Numbered from the stretch's first letter, positions 7,509 to 16,151 are shown. The stretch: DNA of 38,402 nucleotides from Streptomyces corynorhini (GCF_003346515.1 NZ_QQNA01000071.1:1-38402); one strand, 5' to 3'. The notes: generated from the sequence alone by a model not told the origin. Numbers and translations: made by a program.

Positions 7509-7618
7509 GGCGCGTACCCGTACGGGACAAGGCGCGTACGGCTACGGGACGAGGCACGTACCCGTACGGGACGACGCGCGCACCTGTACGGGACGACGCG
7601 CGCACCCGTACGGGACGA
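7509..7618. repeat. Five-copy 22-bp tandem repeat
   Basis: Units at 7509-7530, 7531-7552, 7553-7574, 7575-7596 and 7597-7618 have the form GGCGCGTACCCGTACGGGAC plus two bases. Units 1, 3 and 5 contain the perfect palindrome CCCGTACGGG (7517, 7561, 7605). The 22-bp period is close to two helical turns. It lies in the 342-bp divergent gap between the RsbW-like gene and the copper operon, and the gap holds no gene. Confidence 0.9.
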
Positions 7619-7708
7619 GGCGCGTGAAGCGCTGCGTACGGGGGCAGAGGGTGACCTTCCGGACCTGCCCCACGGAGCGTACGGGCGCAGTGCGATGATG
7701 ACCCGGCC

Positions 7709-8620
7709 ATGTCCATTTCCGTGCCCGTTCGCGCCACAGCCGCACCGCGGCTGCTGAGGGCCGCGGTGTTCACCGCGGTCTGCGTCGTGCTGTCGGCGAC
7801 GGGACACGCCGTGGCGGCCTGCGCCCCGGTGCCCTGGTGGACGTTGCTCATCGGCTTCCTCGGGGTGTTCGCGGTCGCCGTGACGCTCTCCGGGCGGGCC
7901 CGCTCCACCACCTCCATCGTCGTGGCCCTGGCGGGCGGGCAGTTCAGTCTGCACAGCCTCTTCGGCCTGGGCCAGCGGCCCCTCACGATGTCGGCCGCCC
8001 GGGACGACGTACTGATCAGGCTGGCCGCGAAGCTCGTGTGCGGAGCGGGCCCCGGCTCGCTCAGCCCGCTCGACGCACAGCGGATCGTCGCCGACGCGGG
8101 GCTCAACCCGGCGGGTGCGGCCGGTGCGGCGGGTGCGGCCGGTTCCGTGGGCGCGGCGGCGGGGGGCATTCATCAGCACATGGCGACGGGCGGGGCCGGT
8201 GGGATCGCGGCCGACGTCGCGAACGGGGTCACCGCCGGGGCCGCGCACACCGGCATGAGCGGTGGCATGAGCGGTGGCATGGACGGCGGCCTGCTGCCGT
8301 CGCTGCCCATGCTCCTCGCGCATCTGCTGGCCGCCCTCGCGGCGGGCTGGCTGCTGAGGCACGGCGATCTCGCGCTGCTCCGGCTCGGTCGGCTCTCGAC
8401 GCAGGGCATCGGCGACGTCACGGACAGCGCCGCGCTGCGTGCCCTGCGCGCGGCCTTCGCGTTCGTACGGGCGATGCTCGCCGGACTGCCCGGCGCCGTC
8501 GCGCCGCGATCGCGTGCCCCGCGCACCTCTCACGTACCTCCCCCGCTGTCCGGCGGGGAGACACTCCAGCACTCGGTGATCAGGCGCGGCCCTCCGGCCG
8601 TATGCGCTCTCGCAGCCTGA
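7709..8620 (+). CDS. His/Met-rich integral membrane protein, first gene of the copper operon
   Basis: A protein of 303 residues. Predicted membrane segments lie at about 16-38, 43-61, 66-88 and 194-216. Between the third and fourth is a Gly/Ala-rich, probably extracytoplasmic loop with His155, His157, Met158, His180, Met183, Met187 and Met191 (HQHM, then repeated GGM). Such His/Met clusters are typical of proteins handling Cu(I)/Cu(II). The C-terminus is cytoplasmic and basic. I recognise it as a conserved Streptomyces protein that precedes YcnI/Sco genes, with no assigned function. A copper entry or sensing role is inferred from the neighbours. The loop also contains an Ala-Gly repeat. No good ribosome binding site precedes the ATG, which may be translated from a leaderless transcript (GATGAT at 7694-7699). 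Confidence 0.75.
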   Translation: MSISVPVRATAAPRLLRAAVFTAVCVVLSATGHAVAACAPVPWWTLLIGFLGVFAVAVTLSGRARSTTSIVVALAGGQFSLHSLFGLGQRPLTMSAARDDVLIRLAAKLVCGAGPGSLSPLDAQRIVADAGLNPAGAAGAAGAAGSVGAAAGGIHQHMATGGAGGIAADVANGVTAGAAHTGMSGGMSGGMDGGLLPSLPMLLAHLLAALAAGWLLRHGDLALLRLGRLSTQGIGDVTDSAALRALRAAFAFVRAMLAGLPGAVAPRSRAPRTSHVPPPLSGGETLQHSVIRRGPPAVCALAA

Positions 8621-8739
8621 CGCGACGCTTCCCCGCTCCGTACCGACGGACGGGGTGCCGTCGCCGTGCCGTCGCGCGCGTCCGCGCCGTGGCGGCCCCT
8701 GCCCGATCGCCCGCTCACCTCACACCGTGGAGTGTCTCC

Positions 8740-9630
8740 GTGTTCTCCGTGTCCTTCGTGTCCTCCGTGTTCTCAGCCTTCGCAAGGTCCTCGGCCTCCC
8801 CCTCGTCCGCCGCCTCCGCTCCCTCCGCCCCCTCGGTCTCCCGCGCGGTGTCGGCGTCGGCGTCGGCCAAGAACGTCTCGCGCGTCTTCGTCGCCGGCGG
8901 TATCGCCGCGGGCGCGCTGCTGCTGCTGGCGGGGCCCGCCTCCGCACATGTCAGCGTGCAGCCGCAGGGCGAGGCCGCCAAGGGCGGTTACGCCACGATC
9001 AACTTCAAGGTCCCCAACGAGCGCGACAACTCTGCCACCGTCAAGCTCGAAGTCAACTTCCCGGCCGACCACCCGCTGGCGTCCGTCATGCCGCAGCCGG
9101 TACCCGGCTGGGACATCAAGGTCACCAAGGACAAGCTGGCGAAGCCGCTGAAGATGCACGGCAACACCATCACCGAGGCCGTCTCCAAGGTCACCTGGAC
9201 CGCGACCGGCGGCAAGACGGGGCCGGGGATCGGCGCGGGCCAGTTCCAGCAGTTCCCGCTCTCCGTCGGACAGCTTCCCGAGGACGCCGACCAGTTGGTC
9301 TTCAAGGCCCTCCAGACGTACGACAACAAAGAGGTCGTCCGCTGGATCGAGGAGTCCGAGGAGGGCGCCGAGGAGCCCGACAGCCCCGCACCGGTCCTGA
9401 AGCTCACGGCCGCCACCGGGGACGGGCACGGCGGCGGTACGGCCGACCAGGCCACGGCCGAGGCCGACGCCACGAAGGACGACGCGGACCACGACAGCGC
9501 GGCGTCCACCTCCGCGGCCTCCGACGACAGCAGTGACACCACCGCCCGCGTCCTCGGCATCATCGGAATCGTCATCGGCGTGGCCGGCGTCGCCTACGGA
9601 GTCCTGGCCGGCCGCCGCCGCGCAGCCTGA
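8740..9630 (+). CDS. ycnI: YcnI-family (DUF1775) copper-binding membrane-anchored protein
   Basis: A protein of 296 residues. I chose the GTG at 8740 because GGAG lies 7 nt before it; a later in-frame GTG at 8848 would shorten a long, Ser/Ala-rich signal n-region but has no ribosome binding site. A hydrophobic core at ~49-64 ends in PASA-His, so the mature protein should start at His70. In this family an N-terminal His binds Cu(II), and conserved Trp residues lie in the site (candidates in PGWDI and VTWTATGG). The DUF1775 beta-sandwich runs to ~225. An acidic Asp/Ala/Thr stalk and a C-terminal membrane helix (VLGIIGIVIGVAG) with an Arg tail follow. The role is likely an extracytoplasmic copper chaperone or store serving the downstream Sco, PCuAC and CopC-CopD proteins. 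Confidence 0.9.
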   Translation: MFSVSFVSSVFSAFARSSASPSSAASAPSAPSVSRAVSASASAKNVSRVFVAGGIAAGALLLLAGPASAHVSVQPQGEAAKGGYATINFKVPNERDNSATVKLEVNFPADHPLASVMPQPVPGWDIKVTKDKLAKPLKMHGNTITEAVSKVTWTATGGKTGPGIGAGQFQQFPLSVGQLPEDADQLVFKALQTYDNKEVVRWIEESEEGAEEPDSPAPVLKLTAATGDGHGGGTADQATAEADATKDDADHDSAASTSAASDDSSDTTARVLGIIGIVIGVAGVAYGVLAGRRRAA

Positions 9631-9700
9631 CGCACCGCGCGCACACCGCACCACGCGCACCACAGCACGCACGACGCACCACGCACCACGCGTCGCCCAT
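9631..9700. repeat. Degenerate GCACCACGC repeats after ycnI
   Basis: CGCACCA/CGCACGA-like units are repeated directly after the stop codon over ~70 bp. The rest of this 160-bp gap carries the AGGA ribosome binding site for the Sco gene. Confidence 0.5.
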
Positions 9701-9790
9701 CGTGACCCTCGCGGCGCGCGGGGCCGGTCCCTTCCGGCCTCGCACGCCCGACGGCCCGCACCACACGACCCAGTACCAGGAAATATCCCC

Positions 9791-10450
9791 ATGCGCAAGA
9801 AGACCGTGACCACTGTCGCCGCCCTCGCCGTCGCGACGGCCCTCACCCTGACCGCCTGCGGCAGCGGCGACGACTCCGCCTCGAAGCCGATCGCCGACGT
9901 CTCCGCTTCGGCGAAGACCCAGGCCGCGACCGTGCTCGACCAGCCGTTCAAGAAGCCGGACCTCGTCCTCACCGACACCAAGGGCAAGCCGTACGACTTC
10001 CGTGAGGCGACCCAGGGCAAGCCGACGCTGGTGTACTTCGGCTACACCAACTGCCCGGACGTCTGTCCCCTGACGATGAGCAACATCGCCATCGCCATGA
10101 AGTCGCTCTCCGCGGCCGACCGGGAGAAGCTCCAGGTCGTCTTCGTCACCACCGACCCCGAGCGGGACACCTCCGCCGAGCTGGCCAAGTGGCTGCCGAG
10201 CGCGGGCGACCCGTCCTTCATCGGGCTCACGGGCGACTTTCCCACCATCCAGGCGGGCGCGCGTCAGCTCGGCATCGGCATCGACGCGCCCAAGAAGGAG
10301 AAGGACGGCACCGTCACCTCCATGCACGGCACCCAGGTCATCGCGTTCTCCCCGAAGACCGACGCCGGGTATGTCCTGTACGGCGAGGACGCCACCGCCG
10401 ACGACTACGCCAAGGACCTGCCGAAGATCATCAAGGGAGAGAACCCGTGA
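9791..10450 (+). CDS. sco: Sco/SenC-type copper chaperone lipoprotein
   Basis: A protein of 219 residues; the ATG follows AGGAA by 9 nt. The lipobox LTAC puts the lipidated Cys at 23, so it is anchored outside the membrane. A thioredoxin-like fold carries the Sco copper site: Cys88 and Cys92 in CPDVC plus His179 (MHGTQ). Sco proteins deliver copper to the CuA site of cytochrome c oxidase and reduce its cysteines. In Streptomyces lividans the Sco of this operon supports oxidase maturation and morphological development by receiving copper from the PCuAC partner (family knowledge). Its stop overlaps the next start (GTGA at 10447-10450), so translation is coupled to ecuC. Confidence 0.95.
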   Translation: MRKKTVTTVAALAVATALTLTACGSGDDSASKPIADVSASAKTQAATVLDQPFKKPDLVLTDTKGKPYDFREATQGKPTLVYFGYTNCPDVCPLTMSNIAIAMKSLSAADREKLQVVFVTTDPERDTSAELAKWLPSAGDPSFIGLTGDFPTIQAGARQLGIGIDAPKKEKDGTVTSMHGTQVIAFSPKTDAGYVLYGEDATADDYAKDLPKIIKGENP

Positions 10451-10941
10451 TCCGCCGCACGCCCCTGGCCCTCTGCGGCGGCCTCACGGCCACCCTGGTC
10501 CTGGCCGTGACCGGCTGCTCCTCCTCGTCCGACAGTTCCTCCTCTTCCGGCTCTTCCTCCTCTTCCGGCGGCACCCCGCGGCTGAAGGTCAGCGGCGGCT
10601 ACATGCCCAAGCCCGTCAGCGACATGGCGGCCGGCTTCCTCACGGTCGTCAACAGCGGTCGCTCCGGCGACCGGCTCACCTCCATCACCAGTGACATCTC
10701 GGACGACATCACGATCCACAAGACCGAGAACCAGACGATGCGGAAGGTGGATTCCTTCGACATCCCCGCCAACGGCGAGCTGGACCTCGACCGCGGCGGC
10801 AACCACATCATGTTCGCCAACCTCAAGAAGCGGCCCGCCCAGGGACAAGAGGTCGGCATCGAACTGCACTTCGAGAAGGCCGACCCGATCAAGGTCGAAC
10901 TTCCCGTGAAGGAGACCAACTACAACCCGGCCACACACTGA
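10447..10941 (+). CDS. ecuC: PCuAC-family extracytoplasmic copper chaperone lipoprotein
   Basis: A protein of 164 residues; its GTG overlaps the sco stop by 4 bp. The lipobox ends at Cys24 (AVTGC) and is followed by a poly-Ser spacer (25-40). The PCuAC (DUF461) beta-barrel shows the copper ligands His91, Met98, His120 and Met122 in the family order H...M...HxM. It binds Cu(I) and passes it to Sco, forming the extracytoplasmic copper relay to cytochrome oxidase known from S. lividans. Only the serine-repeat spacer is unusual, being encoded by TCC-rich repeats around 10520-10565. Confidence 0.93.
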   Translation: MIRRTPLALCGGLTATLVLAVTGCSSSSDSSSSSGSSSSSGGTPRLKVSGGYMPKPVSDMAAGFLTVVNSGRSGDRLTSITSDISDDITIHKTENQTMRKVDSFDIPANGELDLDRGGNHIMFANLKKRPAQGQEVGIELHFEKADPIKVELPVKETNYNPATH

Positions 10942-10961
10942 CCGAGGGACTGAGACACGTC

Positions 10962-13118
10962 ATGACAGCCACCGCCCCGCGCCTCGGAGCCGCCGGCCCC
11001 ACCAGAGCCATATCCCTGGTGCGCCTCCTGCTCGTCTCCACCGTGCTCATCGGCACCGTCCTCACCGTGTTCTCCGGTACGGCGTCGGCGCATGCCGCGC
11101 TGACCGGCAGCACCCCCGGGGACGGGGCGGTGGTCGCCACCGCGCCCAAGGACATCGTCCTCTCCTTCTCCGAACAGGTCGCGCTGGGCGACGACTCGAT
11201 CCGCGTACTCGATCCGGACAGCAAGCGCGTCGACACCGGGAAGGTGCTCGACCTGAGCGGCGGCGGCTCCGTGCGGTACGGCATCGGCCTCAACCCTGAT
11301 CTGACCGACGGCACCTACACCGTCGCCTGGCGGGCCGTCTCCGCCGACAGCCACCCCATCTCCGGCGCCTTCACCTTCTCCATCGGCGCACCTTCGAAGA
11401 ACACCGCCACCCTGCCCACCGAACAGGCCGGCGGTGGGCTGGTCGGCACCCTGTACGACATCGCGCGCTACGTCTCGTACGCCGGCTACATCGTGCTCGT
11501 CGGCGGTGCTGCCTTCATCCTCTGCTGCTGGCAGCGCGGCGCCTCCGTACGGCCCCTGCAACGCCTCGTCGTCCAGGGCTGGCTGGCCCTGACCGGCGCC
11601 ACCCTCGCCCTCCTGCTCCTGCGCGGCCCGTACACCGGCTCGGGCAAGCTGGCGGACGCCTTCGACCTGGGCGGACTCCAGGATGTCCTGGCGACCAAGA
11701 CCGGCGCGGCGCTCGTCTCCCGGCTGCTGCTCCTCGGCGCGGCCGCACTGATCATCGCCGTCCTCTTCGGCACGTACACCAAACGCGAGACGGACGCGGA
11801 GGAGGGGGAGAGCGAGCAGGAGACCAGCGAGCGGGAGAGCCGGCAGAGCAAGGAGAAGAAGGACCTCACCTTCGGCCTCACCATGGGCGGCACCGTCGTC
11901 GCGGCCGGGATCGCCGGCACCTGGGCGCTCGCGGAGCACGCCTCTACCGGGATCCAGCCGGGACTCGCCATGCCGGTGGACGTCCTGCACCTGTTGGCGG
12001 TGGCCACCTGGCTCGGCGGCCTCACCGCGCTGCTGACCGCTCTCTACCGGGCGCCCTTCATCGAGAGCGCGGCGGTACGGCGCTTCTCGCGCGCCGCCTT
12101 CATCAGCGTCGTGGTGGTCGCCGCGACCGGGATCTACCAGTCCTGGCGTCAGGTCGGATCATGGTCGGGGCTCGGGGAAACGTCATACGGGCAGCTCCTT
12201 CTGGTCAAGGTCGGGCTCGTCGCCCTGATGGTCGGTATCGCTTGGTTCTCCAGGCGGTGGACGGGACGGCTGGGGGAACGGTCGGTGGAGACGGAGACGG
12301 AGACGGAGACGGAGACGCAGACGGCCTCGGAGTCGAAGTCGGAGACGGCCTCGGAGCTGAGGTCGAAGCTGAAGTCGAAGTCGAAGTCGGAGCTGAAGTC
12401 GGAGCTGAAGTCGGAGTCGGGAGAGGCATCAAGGTCGGATTCGGCTGACGAACGGGCCGAGGAGGCCGTGGCCGCGACGGGACCGGAGACCGGGAGGACG
12501 ACCGGGACCGCCGCGACGACGACCGCCGTCGGTGGCAGTGAGAGAGCTACCCAGCTCGCCCGCCAGAAAGCCGCGATGGCGACTGCACGCCAAAAACAGA
12601 ACCGCGACGCCGATCCCCTCCGCACCGGACTGCGTCATTCCGTACTGGCGGAGGCCGGTGTCGCCGTGGTGCTCCTCGCCGTCACGACCGTGCTGACCTC
12701 GACCGAGCCCGCACGCACCGCCGAGCAGGAGGCGAGCAGAACCGGCGGTACGGCCTCGGCGACCGGCGCGCCGAAGGAGCCCGTCAGCCTCAGCGTGCCC
12801 TTCGACACCGGCGGCGCGAAGGGCAGCGGCACCGTACGGCTCACCCTCGACCCGGCCTCCCCCGGCGCCAATGTGATGGACTTGCAGGTCGAAGGGCCCG
12901 ACGGAAAGCCACTGGACGTGCCCGAGCTGAAGGTCGCCTTCACACTCAAGGCCAAGAAGATCGGCCCGCTGCCGATCACCCCGGAACGCACCGGAGCCGG
13001 GCGTTGGAAAGCTGATCCCGTGCTGATCCCGATGCCGGGCGCCTGGCAGCTCCGGCTGACCGTACGCACCTCCGACATCGACCAGACCACCGTCGACAAG
13101 AACGTCAAGATCGGCTGA
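10962..13118 (+). CDS. CopC-CopD fusion: copper binding and copper transport membrane protein
   Basis: A protein of 718 residues. A signal peptide ends at ASA-His44, so mature CopC starts with His. With Asp129 and His131 (SADSHP) this forms the classical CopC Cu(II) site. CopC spans 44-143. From ~155 the CopD part has multiple membrane segments with two soluble insertions: a Glu/Arg-rich loop (~270-305) and a long repeat-derived loop (443-~545) of Glu-Thr, Lys-Ser and Glu-Leu pairs. After a last membrane helix (~563-583), a beta-rich extracytoplasmic domain (~600-718) ends the protein. CopD is generally taken to move copper across the membrane. The 443-488 segment is encoded by a hexamer array and is probably strain-variable. 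It is followed 6 bp later by dtpA, so they share an operon. Confidence 0.93.
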   Translation: MTATAPRLGAAGPTRAISLVRLLLVSTVLIGTVLTVFSGTASAHAALTGSTPGDGAVVATAPKDIVLSFSEQVALGDDSIRVLDPDSKRVDTGKVLDLSGGGSVRYGIGLNPDLTDGTYTVAWRAVSADSHPISGAFTFSIGAPSKNTATLPTEQAGGGLVGTLYDIARYVSYAGYIVLVGGAAFILCCWQRGASVRPLQRLVVQGWLALTGATLALLLLRGPYTGSGKLADAFDLGGLQDVLATKTGAALVSRLLLLGAAALIIAVLFGTYTKRETDAEEGESEQETSERESRQSKEKKDLTFGLTMGGTVVAAGIAGTWALAEHASTGIQPGLAMPVDVLHLLAVATWLGGLTALLTALYRAPFIESAAVRRFSRAAFISVVVVAATGIYQSWRQVGSWSGLGETSYGQLLLVKVGLVALMVGIAWFSRRWTGRLGERSVETETETETETQTASESKSETASELRSKLKSKSKSELKSELKSESGEASRSDSADERAEEAVAATGPETGRTTGTAATTTAVGGSERATQLARQKAAMATARQKQNRDADPLRTGLRHSVLAEAGVAVVLLAVTTVLTSTEPARTAEQEASRTGGTASATGAPKEPVSLSVPFDTGGAKGSGTVRLTLDPASPGANVMDLQVEGPDGKPLDVPELKVAFTLKAKKIGPLPITPERTGAGRWKADPVLIPMPGAWQLRLTVRTSDIDQTTVDKNVKIG
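12288..12425 (+). repeat. Hexanucleotide array inside the CopC-CopD gene
   Basis: Five exact GAGACG copies (12288-12317) and one CAGACG are followed by mixed AAGTCG, GAGTCG and GAGCTG hexamers to about 12425. All units are codon pairs, so gains or losses stay in frame and only alter a charged loop. Confidence 0.9.
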
Positions 13119-13124
13119 CCCACC

Positions 13125-14591
13125 GTGAGCGACACCCGACAGAACCAGGACCGCACCCCCGCGCACCCGGGCGCCGACGCCGATGGCGTCGCCAGGGGCA
13201 ACATCGGGGGAGACTCCGGCAGTACCGGTCACACGGGCCGCACCGGTGACACAGGTGACACAGGAGACACCGTCGGGGGCGCCCCAACCGCCGCCATCTC
13301 CCGGCGGCGGCTGCTCGGCACGGCGGGTGCCGTCGGCGCCGCCGGGCTGGCGCTCGGCGCGGTCGGCGGCGCCACGGGTTACGCGGCCGGGCGCCCGGAG
13401 CCGGTGGCCGCGCTGACCACCATCGGCACGGGCTCCGTCCCCTTCCACGGCGTCCATCAGCCCGGCATCACCACCCCGACGCACTCCAACGGCCATCTGG
13501 TCGCCTTCGACCTGCTTCCGGGTGCGGGCCGCAAGGAAGCCGCCGCGCTGCTGCGCCGCTGGTCGGCCTCGGCGCGCGCCCTGATGGCGGGCGAACCCGC
13601 CACGAGCGGGCCGGGTACCTCCGGCGGGAAGGGCGGCGGGGGCGACGCCGCGAGCGACGCGTCCCCCTCCGTGGGCCACGACACGGGCATCGCCCTGGAC
13701 GCCGGGCCGTCCTCCCTCACCGTGACGTTCGGCTTCGGCCGCAGCTTCTTCGGCCGCACCGGTCTCGCCGACCGGCTGCCCGCCGCCCTGGACCCACTGC
13801 CCGCCTTCTCCTCCGACCACCTCGACGCCCGGCGCAGCGACGGCGACCTGTGGATCCAGATCGGCTCCGACGACGCGCTGGTAGCCTTCCACGCGCTGCG
13901 CACCCTCCAGAAGGACGCGGGCGCGGCGGCCCGGGTGCGCTGGCAGATGAACGGCTTCAACCGCTCGCCCGGCGTGACCCCGCACCCCATGACGAGCCGC
14001 AATCTGATGGGCCAGATCGACGGGACCGGCAATCCGAAGCCGTCGGAGCCGGACTACGACCAGCGGATCTTCGTCCCCGCGCATCCGCCGACCGGCACCA
14101 CGGACTGGATGGCGGGTGGCTCGTACGCGGTGGTGCGGCGGATCCGCATGCTCCTCGACGACTGGGAGAAGCTCAGCGTGAGCGCGCAGGAGCATGTCAT
14201 CGGCCGCCGCAAGTCCGACGGCTCCCCGCTCACCGGCGGCACGGAGACCACCGAGATGGACCTCGACCGGATGGGCCCCGACGGCAAGCCCGTCATTCCC
14301 GTCAACGCGCACGCCCGGATCTCCAAGCCCGAGGCGAACGGCGGGGCCGCGATGCTGCGCCGTCCCTTCTCCTTCCACGACGGCATCGGCACCGACGGCA
14401 CGCCGGACGCGGGGCTGCTCTTCGTGTGCTGGCAGGCCGACCCGCTCAAGGGCTTCGTACCCGTACAGCGCAAGCTCGACCGGGGAGACGCGCTGTCGGC
14501 GTTCATCCGCCACGAGTCGAGCGGTCTGTTCGCCGTGCCGGGAGGCGCGCGGCAGGGGGAGTACGTGGGGCAGCGGCTGCTGGAGTCGTGA
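13125..14591 (+). CDS. dtpA: Tat-exported dye-decolourising (DyP-type) heme peroxidase
   Basis: A protein of 488 residues. The GTG start is 6 bp after the CopC-CopD stop with no strong ribosome binding site, suggesting coupled translation. A 57-residue hydrophilic leader with repeated Thr-Gly-Asp precedes a twin-arginine signal (SRRRLLG, Arg60-Arg62) and hydrophobic stretch. DyP hallmarks are the GxxDG motif with distal Asp299 (IDGTG), an Arg cluster at 338-341 and proximal heme His396 (NAHARI). In S. lividans the matching enzyme, DtpA, is exported folded, consumes peroxide and acts with the copper radical oxidase GlxA in hyphal-tip glycan assembly. Lying in the same operon as the copper chaperones fits that link. 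GlxA itself is not in the window. Confidence 0.95.
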   Translation: MSDTRQNQDRTPAHPGADADGVARGNIGGDSGSTGHTGRTGDTGDTGDTVGGAPTAAISRRRLLGTAGAVGAAGLALGAVGGATGYAAGRPEPVAALTTIGTGSVPFHGVHQPGITTPTHSNGHLVAFDLLPGAGRKEAAALLRRWSASARALMAGEPATSGPGTSGGKGGGGDAASDASPSVGHDTGIALDAGPSSLTVTFGFGRSFFGRTGLADRLPAALDPLPAFSSDHLDARRSDGDLWIQIGSDDALVAFHALRTLQKDAGAAARVRWQMNGFNRSPGVTPHPMTSRNLMGQIDGTGNPKPSEPDYDQRIFVPAHPPTGTTDWMAGGSYAVVRRIRMLLDDWEKLSVSAQEHVIGRRKSDGSPLTGGTETTEMDLDRMGPDGKPVIPVNAHARISKPEANGGAAMLRRPFSFHDGIGTDGTPDAGLLFVCWQADPLKGFVPVQRKLDRGDALSAFIRHESSGLFAVPGGARQGEYVGQRLLES

Positions 14592-14599
14592 ACGGCGAG

Positions 14600-14727
14600 T
14601 CGCACAGGACAGGGCACAGCCGTACACGCCGCGACACAGTCGCGCACAACAGTGCACAGCCGGGCAGGACCGGGCACGACCGGCCATGACCGGGCACAGC
14701 CGTGCACAGCCGCGCACAACAGATCAG
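14600..14727. repeat. Degenerate GCACAGCCG/GCGCACAACAG repeats after dtpA
   Basis: GCACAGCCG occurs near 14614, 14657, 14694 and 14704, and CGCGCACAACAG occurs twice, among related CGGGCACGACCGG units. It fills nearly all of the gap between dtpA and pheA. Confidence 0.65.
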
Positions 14728-14777
14728 CGCCGCTGAGCCGGGAACGACGAACCCGGTCGGCCCATTAAGGTGACCGT

Positions 14778-15713
14778 ATGTCGGCCACGCGCTATACATA
14801 TCTCGGTCCCGAGGGCACCTTCACTGAAGCCGCTCTCCGTACGCTCCCGGAAGCGGCCACGCGAGAACTCGTCCCCATGGTGTCCGTCCCGACGGCTCTC
14901 GACGCCGTACGGAACGGCGAGGCCGCGGCGGCCCTCGTACCGATCGAGAACTCGGTGGAGGGCGGCGTCACCGCGACACTCGACGAGCTGGCCTCCGGCG
15001 AGCCGCTGATGATCTACCGCGAAGTGCTGCTGCCGATCTCCTTCGCCCTGCTCGTACGGCCGGGGACCGGGCTGTCCGACGTCAAGACGGTGACCGGCCA
15101 CCCGGTCTCCCAGCCGCAGGTGCGCAACTGGCTGCGGAGCCATCTGCCGGACGCGCTGTGGGAGTCCGCCGCGTCCAACGCGGACGGGGCCAGGCTGGTG
15201 CAGGAGGGCCGGTTCGACGCGGCCTTCGCCGGAGAGTTCGCGGCGGCGACCTACGGGCTCGTGCCCCTGGTCCGCGAGATCCACGACGCGGAGAACGCGG
15301 AGACCCGTTTCGTACTGGTGGGCCGGCCCGCGCGGCCCTCGGCGCCGACCGGTGCGGACAAGACGTCGGTGGTGATCTGGCTGGGCGACGACCGTCCGGG
15401 CGCCCTGCTCGAACTGCTCCAGGAGTTCGCGGTGCGCGGGGTCAACCTGATGCTGATCCAGTCACGGCCGACCGGAGCGGGGATCGGCAACTACTGCTTC
15501 GCCGTGGACGCCGAGGGTCATATCGCCGACCGGCGGGTGGGTGAGGCCCTGATGGGGCTGAAGCGGATCTGCCCCAAGGTGCGGTTCCTCGGCTCGTACC
15601 CGCGCGCGGGTGTGTCCCCGGCGGACGTGACGACGCTGCGGCCCGGCACTTCGGACGCGGAGTTCATCGGGGCGGCCGAGTGGCTGGCGCGCAGCCAAGA
15701 CGGCCGCGCCTGA
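14778..15713 (+). CDS. pheA: Prephenate dehydratase
   Basis: A protein of 311 residues. It converts prephenate to phenylpyruvate in phenylalanine synthesis. The ATG has AAGGTG 6 nt upstream. The periplasmic-binding-protein-like catalytic domain (5-182) shows LGPEGTFTE, VPIENSVEGGV and the catalytic Thr176-Arg177-Phe178. The ACT regulatory domain (196-272) has GALLELLQEFAVRGVNL, then IQSRPTG where many bacterial enzymes have ESRP for phenylalanine binding. I believe Gln is common in Streptomyces, so feedback inhibition is probably intact. It is transcribed alone after the copper operon, and its 3' end begins a 21-bp repeat. Confidence 0.96.
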   Translation: MSATRYTYLGPEGTFTEAALRTLPEAATRELVPMVSVPTALDAVRNGEAAAALVPIENSVEGGVTATLDELASGEPLMIYREVLLPISFALLVRPGTGLSDVKTVTGHPVSQPQVRNWLRSHLPDALWESAASNADGARLVQEGRFDAAFAGEFAAATYGLVPLVREIHDAENAETRFVLVGRPARPSAPTGADKTSVVIWLGDDRPGALLELLQEFAVRGVNLMLIQSRPTGAGIGNYCFAVDAEGHIADRRVGEALMGLKRICPKVRFLGSYPRAGVSPADVTTLRPGTSDAEFIGAAEWLARSQDGRA

Positions 15714-15771
15714 GTCCGGACGCCCCTCGGCTGAGTCCGGACGGCCCGCGCCCGGGTCCGGGCGAGCGACC
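15711..15771. repeat. 21-bp repeat starting at the pheA stop codon
   Basis: TGAGTCCGGACG recurs at 15711 and 15732, and a weaker copy starts at 15753. The unit contains the stop codon itself, so the repeats look like duplications of the gene's 3' end. Confidence 0.7.
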
Positions 15772-15772
15772 C

Positions 15773-16089
15773 TGTGGATGTACCGAAAAGTTATCCACAG
15801 GCGCGCTTCTCGACCTGGGGACAAGTCGACAGCGAGGGGCGACACAGTCGACAAATCACCCCAGTCGCCCCACTTCCATCCACAGCCCTCCAAGCCGTCC
15901 CGCGTCAGCGCAATTCCAGCGATCAACTCGTCAGAGCGAGCAATTCCCACCCGAATGAGCACGCCAAGCGGGTTTGAGAAGGGAATTACGCAGACCTTCC
16001 CGGACCTTCCGGACCGCGAATTCCACGATCCACAGACTCACCACACAGCCTGTGGATAACTTTCCCCATCCCCACCTTTCTGTGGACAA
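15773..16089. promoter_or_regulatory. DnaA-box cluster between pheA and serS
   Basis: Three perfect boxes match TTRTCCACA: TTATCCACA at 15791-15799 (+), its complement at 16051-16059 and TTGTCCACA complement at 16081-16089. TGGGGACAA at 15816-15824 has one mismatch. Two-mismatch boxes lie at 15773, 15876 and 16026. The 623-bp region (15714-16336) is AT-richer than its surroundings and has no gene. Streptomyces coelicolor is known to have DnaA-box clusters away from oriC that titrate DnaA. From memory the strongest (D78) maps to this chromosome region, so this may be its counterpart (inference). Confidence 0.8.
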
Positions 16090-16151
16090 CGACTACGACG
16101 ACCCGCCCCAAGTCCCGCTCCCAGCAAGGGCGGTGAGTCAAGAGAGCGGCA

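Noticed and set aside
7509..7618. CRISPR array
   Set aside because: Units are contiguous with no spacers and there are no cas genes.
15449..15475. Feedback-insensitive pheA because QSRP replaces ESRP
   Set aside because: From memory Gln is common here in Streptomyces prephenate dehydratases, so I do not treat it as a mutation.
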